Of a DNA stretch of 40,104 bases, positions 10,413 to 19,773 are shown in pieces. The notes under the pieces were generated by a model. It was not told the DNA's origin and did not search any database. It saw only the letters and a program-made list of their open reading frames with translations. Numbering within the stretch: position 1 is the first letter of the stretch; each line of letters opens with the position of its first letter. Where the stretch lies: the NCBI GenBank assembly GCA_003427395.1, contig BFEA01000665.1, positions 514,845-554,948 on the forward strand. The letters run 5' to 3'. The position numbers and the translations under genes are program-made. The DNA comes from Chara braunii. Taxonomy: Eukaryota > Streptophyta > Charophyceae > Charales > Characeae.

Positions 10413-10708
10413 TCATATAATATTTGAGCAGCAGATCGTAGTGCTCCTAGGAAAGCATATTTGGAATTACAAGACCAACCTGCTGTTGTAATACCGTAGA
10501 CACCTAAAGACGAAATAGAAAATAAGTTTAAATAACAAAGAAGAAAAATAGCAAAGGTGTAAGGTAATACGTAAGTATACATTTAAATCTGACAGTACCA
10601 TACCATAACCCAAAAAAAAAGATTAAAAAAGTATTACTGCCCAAGCGACTAAACTTAACATAAATGCAATGACCGGAGCCACTATAAAAATGAATAAATT
10701 AGCACTAC
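10413..10708 (-). pseudogene. nad1: NUMT: mitochondrial nad1 fragment
   Basis: On the minus strand this AT-rich segment encodes, in order, IAFMLSLVAWAV (about 10630-10670), [11 protein letters not shown] (about 10570-10605) and [13 protein letters not shown] followed by [15 protein letters not shown] (about 10425-10515). These are hallmark segments of NADH dehydrogenase subunit 1, in the right order. The plastid homologue ndhA has a different signature at the last block (NNKYSFSGGLRAAAQ type), so a mitochondrial origin fits better. A frameshift and stop follow AWAVI, and there are roughly 15 extra codons between the LNV and SSLG blocks, so the fragment cannot be functional here. Copies of the G-box array flank it on both sides. 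Confidence 0.85.
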
Positions 10709-10780
10709 CACGTGGCGGTCCATTTGGCGTCCATGTAGCGGTTCATGGGCGATCCACATGGCGATCCACGTGGCGGGAGT
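10708..10780. repeat. G-box array, continuation beyond the NUMT
   Basis: CCACGTGGCGGTCCATTTGG, GATCCACATGGCGATCC and ACGTGGCGGG are the same degenerate units as at 9905-10412. This indicates that the nad1 fragment interrupts the array. Confidence 0.75.
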
Positions 10781-10789
10781 TTGGAGAAA

Positions 10790-11490
10790 GAAAGAATGTA
10801 AACGACGAGTGGACGTGGAAGAATAGAGAAGGAAAAGAAAACCAAAAAAAAAAAACGAAAAAAAAGGAAAAGGAAAGAAAGAAAAGAGCAGAGAAAGTGC
10901 GATATGAGGATCGCGCCTTAGGGCCGAGCACCACTGGTGCTTTATGTATTCTTTTTGTGCTCAGAAAAGCATGAACCCGGCCGTAAAAGTGGCCACAGTT
11001 CGTGCATTTCGAGAAAAGTCGATACAGAAAAGAACGTCCCTGATCCATTTGCTCGCCTCCTTGGGCGAGGTCCCACTTGGACGGATTAAAAAATAAAACA
11101 ATCTCAAGAGAATAAAAGAGAAAATCAACGAGTGAAAAAAAAGAAGAGGGGAAAAAAAAGGGAGGGAAAAAAAAATGTCCTGTCCATGGATAAGAGTGAT
11201 CAACCCCCCCCGCGGTATCTCTCAATCCGTGCAAGGGGGAAGGGCTCTCGCCTTTCTTTTTTTCTTTTTTCTGTTTTTTTTTTGTTGATTATTATTATTT
11301 TAATTAAGCTCGAAGATGGCTCGCCTGGGTAGAGAGAGGAGTTTGGCAGATCAAACATCGGAGTTATTATTATTATTTTTTTTTTCTTGTTTATTATCAT
11401 TATTTTGACCAGAGGAACTCTCGCCTGGGTGAATGGTTGTAGGCAGAACAAGAGCTCGGCATTCCTCTGAAGCGATGTCACTCTCTCGAA
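10790..11490. other. simple-sequence-rich stretch without a gene
   Basis: A-rich purine tracts (10800-10890, 11130-11175) and T-rich tracts (11255-11310, 11362-11400) flank short unique sequence. CTCGCCTGGGT occurs twice, at about 11322 and 11422, suggesting a degraded local duplication. Nothing else was recognised. Confidence 0.4.
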
Positions 11491-11493
11491 TTT

Positions 11494-11609
11494 AACCTGC
11501 CAGCCTTGATACATCGGAGTACCCCACCACTGAAACGGTTTTCACCTTATTCAACCTGCCAGCCTTTGATACATCGGAGTACCCCACCACTGAAACGGTT
11601 TTCACCTTT
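11494..11609. repeat. tandem duplication, unit about 59 bp
   Basis: Two nearly identical units run from AACCTGCCAGCC through GATACATCGGAGTACCCC and GAAACGGTTTTCACCTT. The second begins at 11553 and differs by one inserted T and a few end bases. Confidence 0.85.
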
Positions 11610-11799
11610 TGCAGTAACAGACGCAGATCCCAGGGCTCGATCCCTAGACTTCACCCTACCCATGTGCAGTATCTGTGTAGTCCCGAGAGTTGAACCTGTG
11701 ACCTCTGTATTCGTAGACAGTTGGCAGGTCTGTCATAGGTCCATAGGTAGCCGGGGGTTCGATCTGTAGATCTATAGAGTAGAAGTCTTAGCGAGTTCC

Positions 11800-12410
11800 A
11801 GAAGTCTAGCTGTAGTCCTTCCAGAAGGTCGGCAAGTGGGCAAGTGGTCAAGTGGCGAGTCAAGTGGTGGACTAAACTGCAGTGCAATTGCAGTCCGACC
11901 TCGGTAGGTTAGCAGTGAGTCCACAGTCAGTCAGCGGTAAGGTACAGTCAGTCCCAGTCCGGTCCAGCAAGTACCACGAGGGACTGTGAGCACCATGGGC
12001 CGATGGAAAGGGGCAGACCACCGAGTTTCAGAAGTATAAATCAAGAGGCAGCGCCCAGCCATTCATTCATTCCTGCGGGAGCCAAAGCGCTGCCACAGCG
12101 ACTTGTGCAAGGAGGTCTGCAGAGAGCCCGGAGCTGAAGTGGGCAAGAGAGAAGGAGCGTAGCATAGCGATAGGGTAGAGGCAGCCATAGCTGCCATAGC
12201 TGTAGTTTAGTGTGAAGTGTGTGTGTGTATGTGTGATGTGTTCTAAGTGACGCGTGTGGGATATCCAGGGTGATCCGGTGTATGTGAGCAGTGAGTTGTT
12301 TGGGCGCTGAGTCGCCATAGCCAGTTGAAAGTGAACTCGTATCTGGGTGCTATATCTCTGAGTTTTGAGTGGGCGCATGTCGCCAGTTTGCTGCGCTACT
12401 GTTTACATGC
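11800..12410 (+). mobile_element. LTR-like segment A
   Basis: AAGTGG/GTCAAGT-rich upstream sequence is followed by a TATA box (TATAAATC at 12035). About 130 bp further come GATAGGGTAGAGG, the palindrome GGCAGCCATAGCTGCC (about 12180), and then GCCATAGCCAGTTGAAAG (about 12312). The segment at 30420-31150 has the same order of landmarks, and minus-strand segments at 23.3 and 25.4-26.2 kb share the CATAGC palindrome. I infer solo or degraded LTRs of one family. No gag-pol coding is adjacent and the ends were not located. Confidence 0.4.
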
Positions 12411-12699
12411 ATGAAAAGTTTGAATGAGAACGAGTCTGATTTCACCACAATGCACAGCCCTCCTAAGAGAAAAATTATCGTGGAAACCACTTCACGCCAG
12501 GCGATTGGGGCGTACTCATCTCTCAGATCCCACCCTTGAGGGCCTACCGATTTGTCACGCGAGAAATCAGAGGCTTACAACCACCAATCAAAATTGATAT
12601 CAGACCCCATCTCGAAATAAAGTCGTCAGGAAATCGATATCCAGAACACGGACCCCCAAGCTGAGCTCCTAGAGAGAGACCTTTCTACTCAGGGAGGTC

Positions 12700-13950
12700 A
12701 GAGTATCACAGACCAAACCATGGATAATCTTTCAGCTGGAACCTCAGCATTGACCACTTGGAATTGACCCAAAGGAATGGATATGGAAACAAGGGGAAAA
12801 GGTGGAAAACAAGAACGATCTTCGAATAGGACGTAAAATTTGGCTACATCCCCGGTTTGCAGATTACAGATCCAAACGCCCCCCGGGGCTAATAGAGAAA
12901 TCATGGAGAAATATCCTGAGTCTATAGACTCCACAACCCCCTTGACGACACCCTGGACTAAATACGTCCTCATCAGACCCGTAAGAACCCGCAGTATGCA
13001 GTGGCTCATAGCACATGCAGCTCTACCACGTTAACCAGTGGCTCCACAAAATGAGGAAACACTCAGAGACCCAAATAGCTTAGAACTCTGTGTTCTGTGC
13101 AACAACAGCACACCTGAAGATATCCCTCACTGCCTTGTCTTCTGTCCTGAAGCGGCCTGGATCTGGAACAAGGTCCTGGAGCTATGGTCTACCCTCTTCT
13201 CCTCGCCATCCCCGCCAACACCACCCCCCTAACAACCTTATTTCTCACTAACACCTCCAGGAATCTCAAAGGCGGCGAGGAAATCTGGTTCACACTACTC
13301 AGGAAGTTGGCACTCTGTGTCATATGGAAGCGCAGATGCATACCCGGACAATCGAGGGAACAGAGGTAGCAAGGGAGGAAATGTGGACCCTGCTACACTG
13401 AACATGGTTGAAACAGAAATCCGGAGCAGATGGCGGAAGATAACTTCAGCATGGAAGCACAGGCCAGAAAAGTACACGGTCAAGAGACTAAGTATTTTTG
13501 AGAGACTGGCTGTTACGGGGCAAGATCGCTACCATAGCGGACAACAGGGGGATATGGAAGAAGTGGCACCAGTCAGAGCCGCAAGACAACTCGCCTCCAA
13601 GAAGCTCATGAAGAGGGGGCAGTATGAAAGACATTTCCCCTGAAACCCAGACAATCATAGAAAGGAAGCTCAACTTCCCACGATTATTGTTAAGCAGAGC
13701 TCCAGCAGAGCTCCAATTGACAAGCGCCTGAGAGGGGGAACTAGTTGGGAAGGGCAAGCTGACAGTCAATCCTCCAACTAGGGAGGAATCAATGTCGGGC
13801 AGGGATCCTTCGGCCATACGGAAGGAAGCGTGAGTGTGTACATCATGTATCTCAATTTTGACTTGCCGGGGGAATAGGAACCGGACTGACGCTCCCAGAA
13901 TGGACAAGGAGCAAGGACCATAAGGACCTGTTTACATTAAAAAAAAAAAA
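12700..13950 (+). mobile_element. 5'-truncated LINE, ORF2 C-terminus with zf-RVT and poly-A
   Basis: Broken plus-strand frames contain TRSMQWLIAHAALPR followed by a zf-RVT module (about 13100-13190) in which C-V-L-C is followed by H-C-L-V-F-C. The next frame (13317-13643) includes IRSRWRKITSAWKH and ends RGQYERHFP before a stop. About 300 bp of 3' UTR leads to a 12-A tract at 13939-13950. Loss of everything 5' of the C-terminal region is typical of L1-like insertions. At least two stops or frameshifts show that it is inactive. The 5' limit is approximate. Confidence 0.7.
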
Positions 13951-14362
13951 GAAGACTTTTTTTTTGGTTTTAAATAGGGAAAATTGCATCTGTACCCCAC
14001 TTGAAGATGGGAATACCCGTCATAACGGGTCCCAGCACCAACTTGCCTCTATACCCTGAAAACGGCCGGTGGAAATTATTTGCGTGCTCAGGACTGAGAT
14101 GGAGCCACGTTGGTACTGCAAAATTGCAGTTATAAGTTATAACCAACTAACGGAATGCACAAAGTATGGACATACCTAGGCAAAATTGTGGGCATTATTT
14201 GCGTAGCATTGCGTTCGGGCTCGGTGACCGAACCCGAACGCTCGGTACCGAGCCCGAACATGGCCCAAAATCGACTGAGCCCGAACTTTTTTTTGTTTTT
14301 TTTTAAAATATATATAGGGGTTGGGGGACCCTTGGGGGCATTGCTTATCACTCCTGAACATA

Positions 14363-14458
14363 TGCACACACATACACACACATACACACACATACACTAC
14401 ACACACGCACACACACACACACACACCCCACACATACCCCACACACCACACACACACG
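14363..14458. repeat. (CA)n microsatellite
   Basis: This is a CA/CACACAT-rich run with CCCACACA interruptions, inside the TIR element. Confidence 0.9.
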
Positions 14459-14463
14459 AGGAT

Positions 14464-14716
14464 GCGTTCGGCAGCCCCCTGATTTGCGCTCGGCCGAACA
14501 TGTTCGGCTGCTCGGTGGGGCACCAAACATGCTCGGTGTGCTACATAGCCGCATACCTGGGACTAAGGTGGACGCGTTCGGCAGCCCCCTGATTTGCGCT
14601 CGGCCGAACATGTTCGGTTCCCGCTCGGCCGAGCGTCCGAACATGTTCGGCTGCTCGGAGGGGCACCAAACATGTTCGGTGTGCTACATAGCGGCATACC
14701 TGGGACTAAGGTGGAC
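14464..14716. repeat. tandem duplication rich in CGAACATGTTCGG palindromes
   Basis: Unit 1 (14464-14573, 110 bp) starts GCGTTCGGCAGCCCCCTGAT and ends GGGACTAAGGTGGAC. Unit 2 (14574-14716, 143 bp) repeats it with about 33 extra bases that add a second CCGAACATGTTCGG palindrome. The self-complementary 13-mer gives the region strong cruciform potential. Confidence 0.85.
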
Positions 14717-14815
14717 CGGCCAAATTATTCATATTATTCATATACCCTGCTACCGGATGGCTGAAATTATGCTGATACCCAGCAGCCGTTGGGCCACACC
14801 CATTCACTTGGTGGG

Positions 14816-15013
14816 CATGATCATAATTTTGTGGTCCGCCATCCAGGGCCCACCCCTGGGTGTGGGTACACCCGCATTTTTGCAGGCCGGCTTCTGGGCA
14901 TGAACATAATTATCATAATTTCGGGGTCTGCCATCCAGGGCACACCCCTGGGTGTGGGTACACCCGCATTTTTGCAGCCCGGTTTCTGGGCATGAGCATA
15001 ATTTCGTGGTCCG
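14816..15013. repeat. tandem duplication, unit about 88-90 bp
   Basis: The block CCATCCAGGG, CACCCCTGGGTGTGGGTACA, CCCGCATTTTTGCAG, TTCTGGGCATGA appears twice, followed by a partial third start (CATAATTTCGTGGTCCGG). It lies inside the TIR element. Confidence 0.8.
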
Positions 15014-15199
15014 GAACGGAGGGCCTGTAGGACTGGATATGCTTACAATTTCTTACAGGGGAAGAGTTGTGTACCATACAAAGTTGAACGGGGTCCAGGG
15101 TATAGATGCAAGTTCACCTTCGGACTCGGTATAGCAGGTATTCCCATCTTTAAGCTCCGTACAGATGCAATTTTCCTTTTTTTTTTTTTTTAACACCAA

Positions 15200-16150
15200 G
15201 CATCATTTATTATACGCAGAGAGGGGGAGGCCGGGAATCCCTCCACAAACAACCTGGAGAAAACAATGCTGGGACCATTACCCAGTCCCAGTTTCGGTTC
15301 AGACTCAGGTAGGAACACCTTCCTGCCCTCTGTCCTGGGACCACAGATCTGGAGAAAAAAGAATGCCCACATGTGACGATCTCTTTTCTGAAAGAGTGCC
15401 ATCTTCTGTGCAGTAGTACTGAGGGGGTTGGAGATAAGGGGAGGATGGAGAAGAAGAGGCCGGGCCCAATTGCGCTAATGCCCCCGTTCTTTCGGGAAAG
15501 CTGGGACCACGACGCTTGGGAGGATGTGCCATAGCGAGCGCGAAAAATAATGGTTGACATACCGTCTTTTCTTTCTTTTTGTTTTGTTGATGATGGAACT
15601 GGGCGGGGAATTTTTGGTGCGGTTACCGCGCAGGGAAGTTTCTTGAATTTCTTTTTTGAATTTTGAACCTACACAGGTTCTCGGAATTTCTTCTTGCAAT
15701 TAGGATTTCAATGAGGCTAGGAATTTGGGAGCATCGTAATTTTTGGCTGTAATGGCACAGGGCTCCCTACTCGCGCGCACATTACTGCGGACTGCTCTAC
15801 GCCCTGCTCCCGCCGCACATAAATTCTAATCGAATCTTCTTGCTCTTTCTTGGCGAGCGCGGGCGTAACTGTAATCCTCTCCCTTCTTGATCTCTTCTTT
15901 TTCTGCGCGAAACTCTGCGCCTCTTTCCTGCCTATCCCCTTGGCCTACAGATGTTGGATTGGATCGATGCGTGGAGAGCGGCTACGTCCCCCATGCCGCG
16001 GCCCCGTCATGCACCCGTTGGCACACCCTCCTTCTCACTCCTTCCTGCTTCAGCATAATCCGGAATTACCTCGCGCAACTACCGACTGCCACAAAGCTCG
16101 CAAGCGTGACTAATTCGCTCTCTAATCTACACTTGGGAGTTAGCGCGGTC
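15200..16150. other. no gene recognised
   Basis: Several overlapping short frames occur on both strands, none with a recognisable motif. Base composition is unremarkable and no bounded repeat was identified, apart from a T-run at about 15177-15192. Confidence 0.35.
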
Positions 16151-16155
16151 GAGAG

Positions 16156-16225
16156 GATCGGCTAACGAGGGAGACAGAAAGGCGAGTAGGGATCGGCTAA
16201 CGAGGGAGACAGAAAGGCGAGTAGG
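16156..16225. repeat. 35-bp tandem duplication
   Basis: Two identical copies begin GATCGGCTAACGAGGGAGAC and end GGCGAGTAGG, directly head to tail. Confidence 0.9.
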
Positions 16226-16383
16226 AAGTCGGGCGATCCGACGAGCTGGTGCCGGGTATGCGGGGTTGACGTGTGGCCGCAAAGGACTGTGGCATACGGG
16301 CGAACCTGGCTCGCGTACTCGGACTAAGCGGGATGACAACTCCGGGTTGTTGATGGGTGCGAGGTGACAGACTGCCTGCATCG

Positions 16384-16385
<2 letters not shown>

Positions 16386-16463
<78 letters not shown>
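16386..16463. repeat. (GA)n microsatellite
   Basis: This is a pure GA dinucleotide run of about 39 units. The minus-strand Ser/Leu frames through it are artefacts. Confidence 0.95.
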
Positions 16464-16467
<4 letters not shown>

Positions 16468-17061
16468 GATGGAGAAAGCGGTGTGCTGAAGTGAGAATTA
16501 TCTCCTCGTATTTTCTGCATAATTTTGATTTCTCTGGCTTACTGTGATTTCTGGTTCTCAACCATTTTTGCTCGTGGCATTCTCCGATTTTCTTCTCTTT
16601 GATTGATTGATGTTTGAGCTGTCCTTGTCTCTCTCATCTCTTCGTTTGTTTGTGATTGACTGTAAAAATGAGGGTGTAAGAAATAAACGCTTTGCTGATG
16701 TGTAGAGACATGTATGTGGTTCCACCCACTTTTGAAATAACCATGTCCTTGTGCTGATCGGAGGTGCGATCGGGCTGTCTCCCGCAAGCCGACCTGGATC
16801 GGGGCAGGTGCATGAAGAACGAGCAGGTTGCGATCTGTGTGTATGCCTGAGTAGGAGTTGGATTTTTCTCATGCATGAATATCCTTACGACCGTCGAATG
16901 GCCATCTGATCTATCTGGGTTGATTCGGATTCGGTGGGAATAGATCATGTGCACACACGTATACGAGTGACCGCCAGATGGTAGTCGTCATGCATATGTG
17001 TGTCTACCTGACGTGTTCCCCTTGCACGACCAAATGTATGAGTTAAGGCCCCTCGCCAGAT

Positions 17062-17547
17062 ATGGAGGTCTGCGTTCCGTTCCGGATCACCGACCGCGCC
17101 GGTCTGAGGAACCCAAAGTACAGGGAATACTGGGAGAACGAACAACTCTTCTGCCGATTGAACTTACGGCTTCCAGTCCACCCCTGTCAAATGGAGGACG
17201 ATCGGCTGTGTACTTGGGACTTTCACCAGGCCCTTGAACTGAATTCCCGAACCCCAGATTACCCCGACCCCCGTAGTTATCAGTACCATCGTACACCAGG
17301 ATTCGTCGCCATTGAAACCAACTTCCCTCTGTTCTATCTCTTTCTCCCCTATCACCATCTGACGGTAGCTCCCTGGGATTCGATCGCGCACTGCTGGCCC
17401 CATAGGCCGTGTTCTGAGTGCCGTCAGTACAACACTTACCGGGCAGCGGGATTCGTGCGACGAACCCGCTCCGAAGCTGAGCACCGAGAACACAGTCTCC
17501 GGCTGAGGCCGTCCACGTCAGACTCAGAAATCTGTGAAACTCGCTGA
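17062..17547 (+). CDS. hypothetical ORF, 161 codons, not recognised
   Basis: An ATG-initiated frame encodes a compositionally normal protein rich in aromatic residues, Arg and Pro, including YREYWENEQLFCRLNL, FPLFYLFLPYHHL and a Cys cluster HCWPHRPCSECRQY. I recognise no family. A second open frame (17534-17854) begins just before its stop. It contains another C-x-x-C (CTRC) and ends FKTTQMEK shortly before the U6 retropseudogene, so a single frameshifted gene or a transposon-derived domain is possible. It lies within PMS1 intron 1, on the same strand. It could be a chance frame, but the absence of low complexity is unusual for this intron. Confidence 0.35.
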   Translation: MEVCVPFRITDRAGLRNPKYREYWENEQLFCRLNLRLPVHPCQMEDDRLCTWDFHQALELNSRTPDYPDPRSYQYHRTPGFVAIETNFPLFYLFLPYHHLTVAPWDSIAHCWPHRPCSECRQYNTYRAAGFVRRTRSEAEHREHSLRLRPSTSDSEICETR

Positions 17548-17886
17548 CGACAGGTGTTTGAACAAAGAGACACACACTGTGTTCCATCGGTGCACCAGGT
17601 GCGAGCCCGCCCGAGGAGAAAGACAAAACCCAGGACCTGGCCCTGCACCGGAACCACTTGCATTTCCATCCCTGGAACTTGACACCGGAGATCTCAGTTC
17701 CGACCTGGGACTCCACCCCACTTTCCTAAAATCCTTGGCACACCCTTACTACGCACTTCCGGGCCCCCTATCACTCCGAAAACAGAAAGTCGCGCTGGGC
17801 GTGAGGTTGGGCGTCACACACATGGCCTTCAAAACCACACAAATGGAAAAATAAAAGAAACAAGAAGAAAAGAGTTAACCTCCTCA

Positions 17887-17975
17887 GTCCTCCGGGACAT
17901 CCGCTGAAATTGGAACGATACAGAGAAGATTAGCATGGCCCCTGCGCAAGGATGACACGCATAAATCGAGAAATT
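17887..17975 (+). pseudogene. U6 snRNA retropseudogene, copy 1
   Basis: The sequence starts with GTCCTCCGGGACATCCG, a plant-type U6 5' stem-loop. It continues through ATTGGAACGATACAGAGAAG, the ACAGAGA box and GCATGGCCCCTGCGC, to GATGACACGC and AAATCGAGAAAT. It diverges where the U6 3' end (GGTCCAAA plus T-run) should follow. A perfect 17-nt direct repeat, AAGAGTTAACCTCCTCA, flanks it at 17870-17886 and 17980-17996. No clear upstream sequence element or TATA box lies at plant snRNA spacing. The duplication indicates LINE-type retroposition rather than a native gene. Confidence 0.9.
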
Positions 17976-17996
17976 GAAGAAGAGTTAACCTCCTCA

Positions 17997-18600
17997 ACCC
18001 TCAACCCTCAACTTCTCTCTATCCCTCTGCCTACTATCTGCTCTACTCCTAGTTCTGTGTGCCACCTATGGCGGTGCTTGGATCTTCTGATCAAAATGAC
18101 GCTCCCTCCGCACTTCACATCTTCCCTCTGCCTGTCTCCTGCAACCCATCAATGACCCTCCAACCGAGCATCCAGGTTTGTTGTTTCCTTCTTCCAACCC
18201 TTGAAGAACCAAGCGTCGAGTACGTCTCTACCTGCTTCTACCTTAGCCATCTTGCCTTGTCTGCACCAGGTGTCGTCAAACCATCTGAGACCTGCCTCTC
18301 TGTTCTTGACCTTGCTCACCGTCCTCCAAACCGCCAACATTGGCCTTCTCAGCAGCTGGGTGAAGGTCGTCCTTATATTTGTTTACTGGAGCAGTCCTTG
18401 TCTTTGAACACTTTTTTTTGGTCATTCCTTCCCTGCCAAATTACTGCGAAGGCTACCCCTAACGAGAGGGGTGGCATTCTTTCTTGGACCCCTTCCTTCT
18501 CCAATCCGCCAAGATTGACCTTCTCGCAGTCTGTGCAGCGTAGCCCCAACCTGAGGTCATGCTGCAGCCATCTCGGACTCCCCCTAATCAGACTTTTTTG
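17997..18600 (-). mobile_element. LINE 3'-terminal fragment, related to the 3.8-kb copy
   Basis: The minus strand contains TTFTQLLRRPMLAVW, matching STFTQLLRKGN in the LINE piece at 3780-5440. DNA similarity is also visible between 3809-3860 (CTCCCTCC...CCTCTGCCCGTCTC) and 18100-18150 (CTCCCTCC...CCTCTGCCTGTCTC). Upstream (higher coordinates) lies a degraded HP-poor tail with several stops. The copy is a 5'-truncated remnant, and U6 copy 1 lies immediately beyond its 3' end. Confidence 0.6.
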
Positions 18601-18654
18601 AAAGGTCCATGGTCCATGAGTTTTTCATCTTCAAACTGACCACCGCCAGGTGAA

Positions 18655-18775
18655 TTCAGAGTTATTTGCTCATCTGGGTTGATTGAGATTCGAACTGAGG
18701 TCTGTCTTTCAACAGGTCATGGGTGTAGCAACTGAGCTACGCCCATCGGTATCTCTTTTTTCTTTTTTTTTCCAA
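18655..18775 (-). mobile_element. tRNA-like SINE
   Basis: The minus strand reads GGGCGTAGCTCAGTTGCTAC (A box, TAGCTCAGTTG), then CCCATGACCTGTTGAAA, then AGTTCGAATCTC (B box). A poly-T/A stretch lies at 18756-18773. The same A-box / CTGAAA-AGACC / TTCGAAT arrangement recurs at 29.7-30.0, 34.1-34.4 and 39.4 kb. Confidence 0.6.
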
Positions 18776-18824
18776 GTAGGAAAAACAATTCCGCTCCCGC
18801 CGCTAGTTAGGGTCTTTAGCCAAC

Positions 18825-19190
18825 ACAGTGTGAGTGTGTGGTGTGTGGTGTGTGGGAGAGTGTTGGCCTTAGAGACTGATGTTACTGGATGGGAGCAGAG
18901 GGAAGTAGATGGGAGAGTGTTGGCCTTAGAGACTGATGGAGCGGGGGAAGTAGATGGGAGGCGCAGCTATTGTCAAAATGCTCCGTCTTTGTGTTAGCTG
19001 GGCCCCCACTGGTGACCCACACTTCTCCCTGACTACCGGTGTTAGGACAGGGGACAACTCGCAATCCCTTCATCGTGAGGTAGCCTGTACTAGCCTTAGG
19101 AGTGGTGGTGGGTAGGTAGTGAAAGGGAAATTTTAGAGAATTTGAAAGAATATAATATAGCGTAGTGTTTTAAGCAATAATAATAGTAAA
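18825..19190. repeat. dispersed repeat family B, copy 1
   Basis: It starts GTGTGTGGGAGAGTGTTGGCC. It continues through GTAGATGGGAGGCGCAGCTA, CAAAATG, GTCTTTGTGTT and CTCCCTGAC, and ends near TAATATAGCGTA. The segment at 27747-28095 has the same series of blocks in the same orientation, so both are copies of one interspersed repeat of about 350 bp. No coding content is seen. Confidence 0.6.
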
Positions 19191-19494
19191 AATTTAGACC
19201 TCACCCTTCGAGAAAAAATGAAAAAGAAAAAACACCAGCAAGCAGGGTACTGAGCTTTGACCCCTGCGAGATTCTTGCATCTTCGGCTGCAACAGCACCA
19301 GACATGTATGTGGACAGTATGAAAACCAGATACATTTCGCTGTAGGGTTGCTTCTCCTTAAGTTCATCTATGGATGGCTGATCTATTGGCCTCACTCCAC
19401 TGCACAACACTAGACATGTATGTGTACAGTATGAAAGCCAGATAGATTTCGACTGATCCAACATTTCGAATGAATTCAGACCATTACTACCCGT

Positions 19495-19591
19495 CTTCCC
19501 CTGAATCGAACGTACGGTCATTATGGCCGCATTTGGCTCACATTTCTGTCCAGATGCAGCAAAAATGACCGTATGTTCTATTTGGGGGAAG
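19495..19591. mobile_element. short palindromic MITE
   Basis: The left end CTTCCCCTGAATCGAACGTA, followed by CGGTCATT, is mirrored at the right by AATGACCG, TATGTTCTATTTGGGGGAAG. The ends resemble the CCGAATAGAACG arms of the pair at 8166-8338, so the same broad family is likely. Confidence 0.65.
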
Positions 19592-19700
19592 AAGGTAGGC
19601 TCCAGATGCATGTAGAGTGTTGTGTTGTGGAGCCAGGCTGCATGTGTTGCGTGTAAGGTGTTCAACGCCAGATCATGTCTTTTTTTTTTAAATTTTTTAA

Positions 19701-19773
19701 TGCGTGTCATCCCTGCTTAGGGGCCATGCTAATCTTTTCTGTATCGTTCCAATTTTAATGGATGTCCTGAACG
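19701..19773 (-). pseudogene. U6 snRNA retropseudogene, copy 2, with A-rich tail
   Basis: The minus strand reads GGACATCCATTAAAATTGG, AACGATACAGAAAAGATTAG, CATGGCCCCTAAGCAGGGAT, GACACGCA and then an A-rich tail (19682-19700). Compared with canonical U6, the ACAGAGA box is mutated to ACAGAAA and the 3' third is missing. Imperfect direct repeats flank it: CGCCAGATCATGTCTT at 19666-19681 and CGACAGATCACGTCTT at 19772-19787 (14 of 16 identical). Tail plus duplication make this a processed, retroposed copy. It sits less than 100 bp upstream of the PMS1 intron 1 acceptor. Confidence 0.88.

Larger units (their letters stand above)
13978..15176. mobile_element. 1.2-kb non-autonomous TIR element
   Basis: The left end GGAAAATTGCATCTGTAC, with GATGGGAATACC 11 bp further in, is repeated inverted at the right end (15137-15176). 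In the reverse complement both blocks are identical and only the short spacer differs. A second inverted block (AACTTGC-TCTATACCCTG) lies further in on both sides, so the terminal repeats extend to about 75 bp. The interior is non-coding and holds a CA microsatellite and two tandem-duplicated palindromic modules. No transposase is present. A target-site duplication is unclear because both flanks are T-rich. Confidence 0.7.

Noticed and set aside
10413-10708. Plastid ndhA rather than mitochondrial nad1
   Set aside because: [15 protein letters not shown] and SSLGVYG match the nad1 signature; ndhA has a different consensus at this position.
11120-11234. Lys/Arg-rich ORFs that could be nuclear-signal peptides
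   Set aside because: They are A-rich purine tracts only.
14348-14903. ORFs on both strands with repeated Cys/Val or His/Thr
   Set aside because: They are produced by the CA microsatellite and the tandem palindromic module of the TIR element.
17887-17975. Functional U6 snRNA gene
   Set aside because: It lacks the U6 3' end and terminator T-run, has no plant-type upstream element at the right spacing, and is flanked by a target-site duplication.
19201-19710. 169-codon minus-strand ORF
   Set aside because: It runs through a palindromic MITE and into the U6 retropseudogene tail, and shows no domain.
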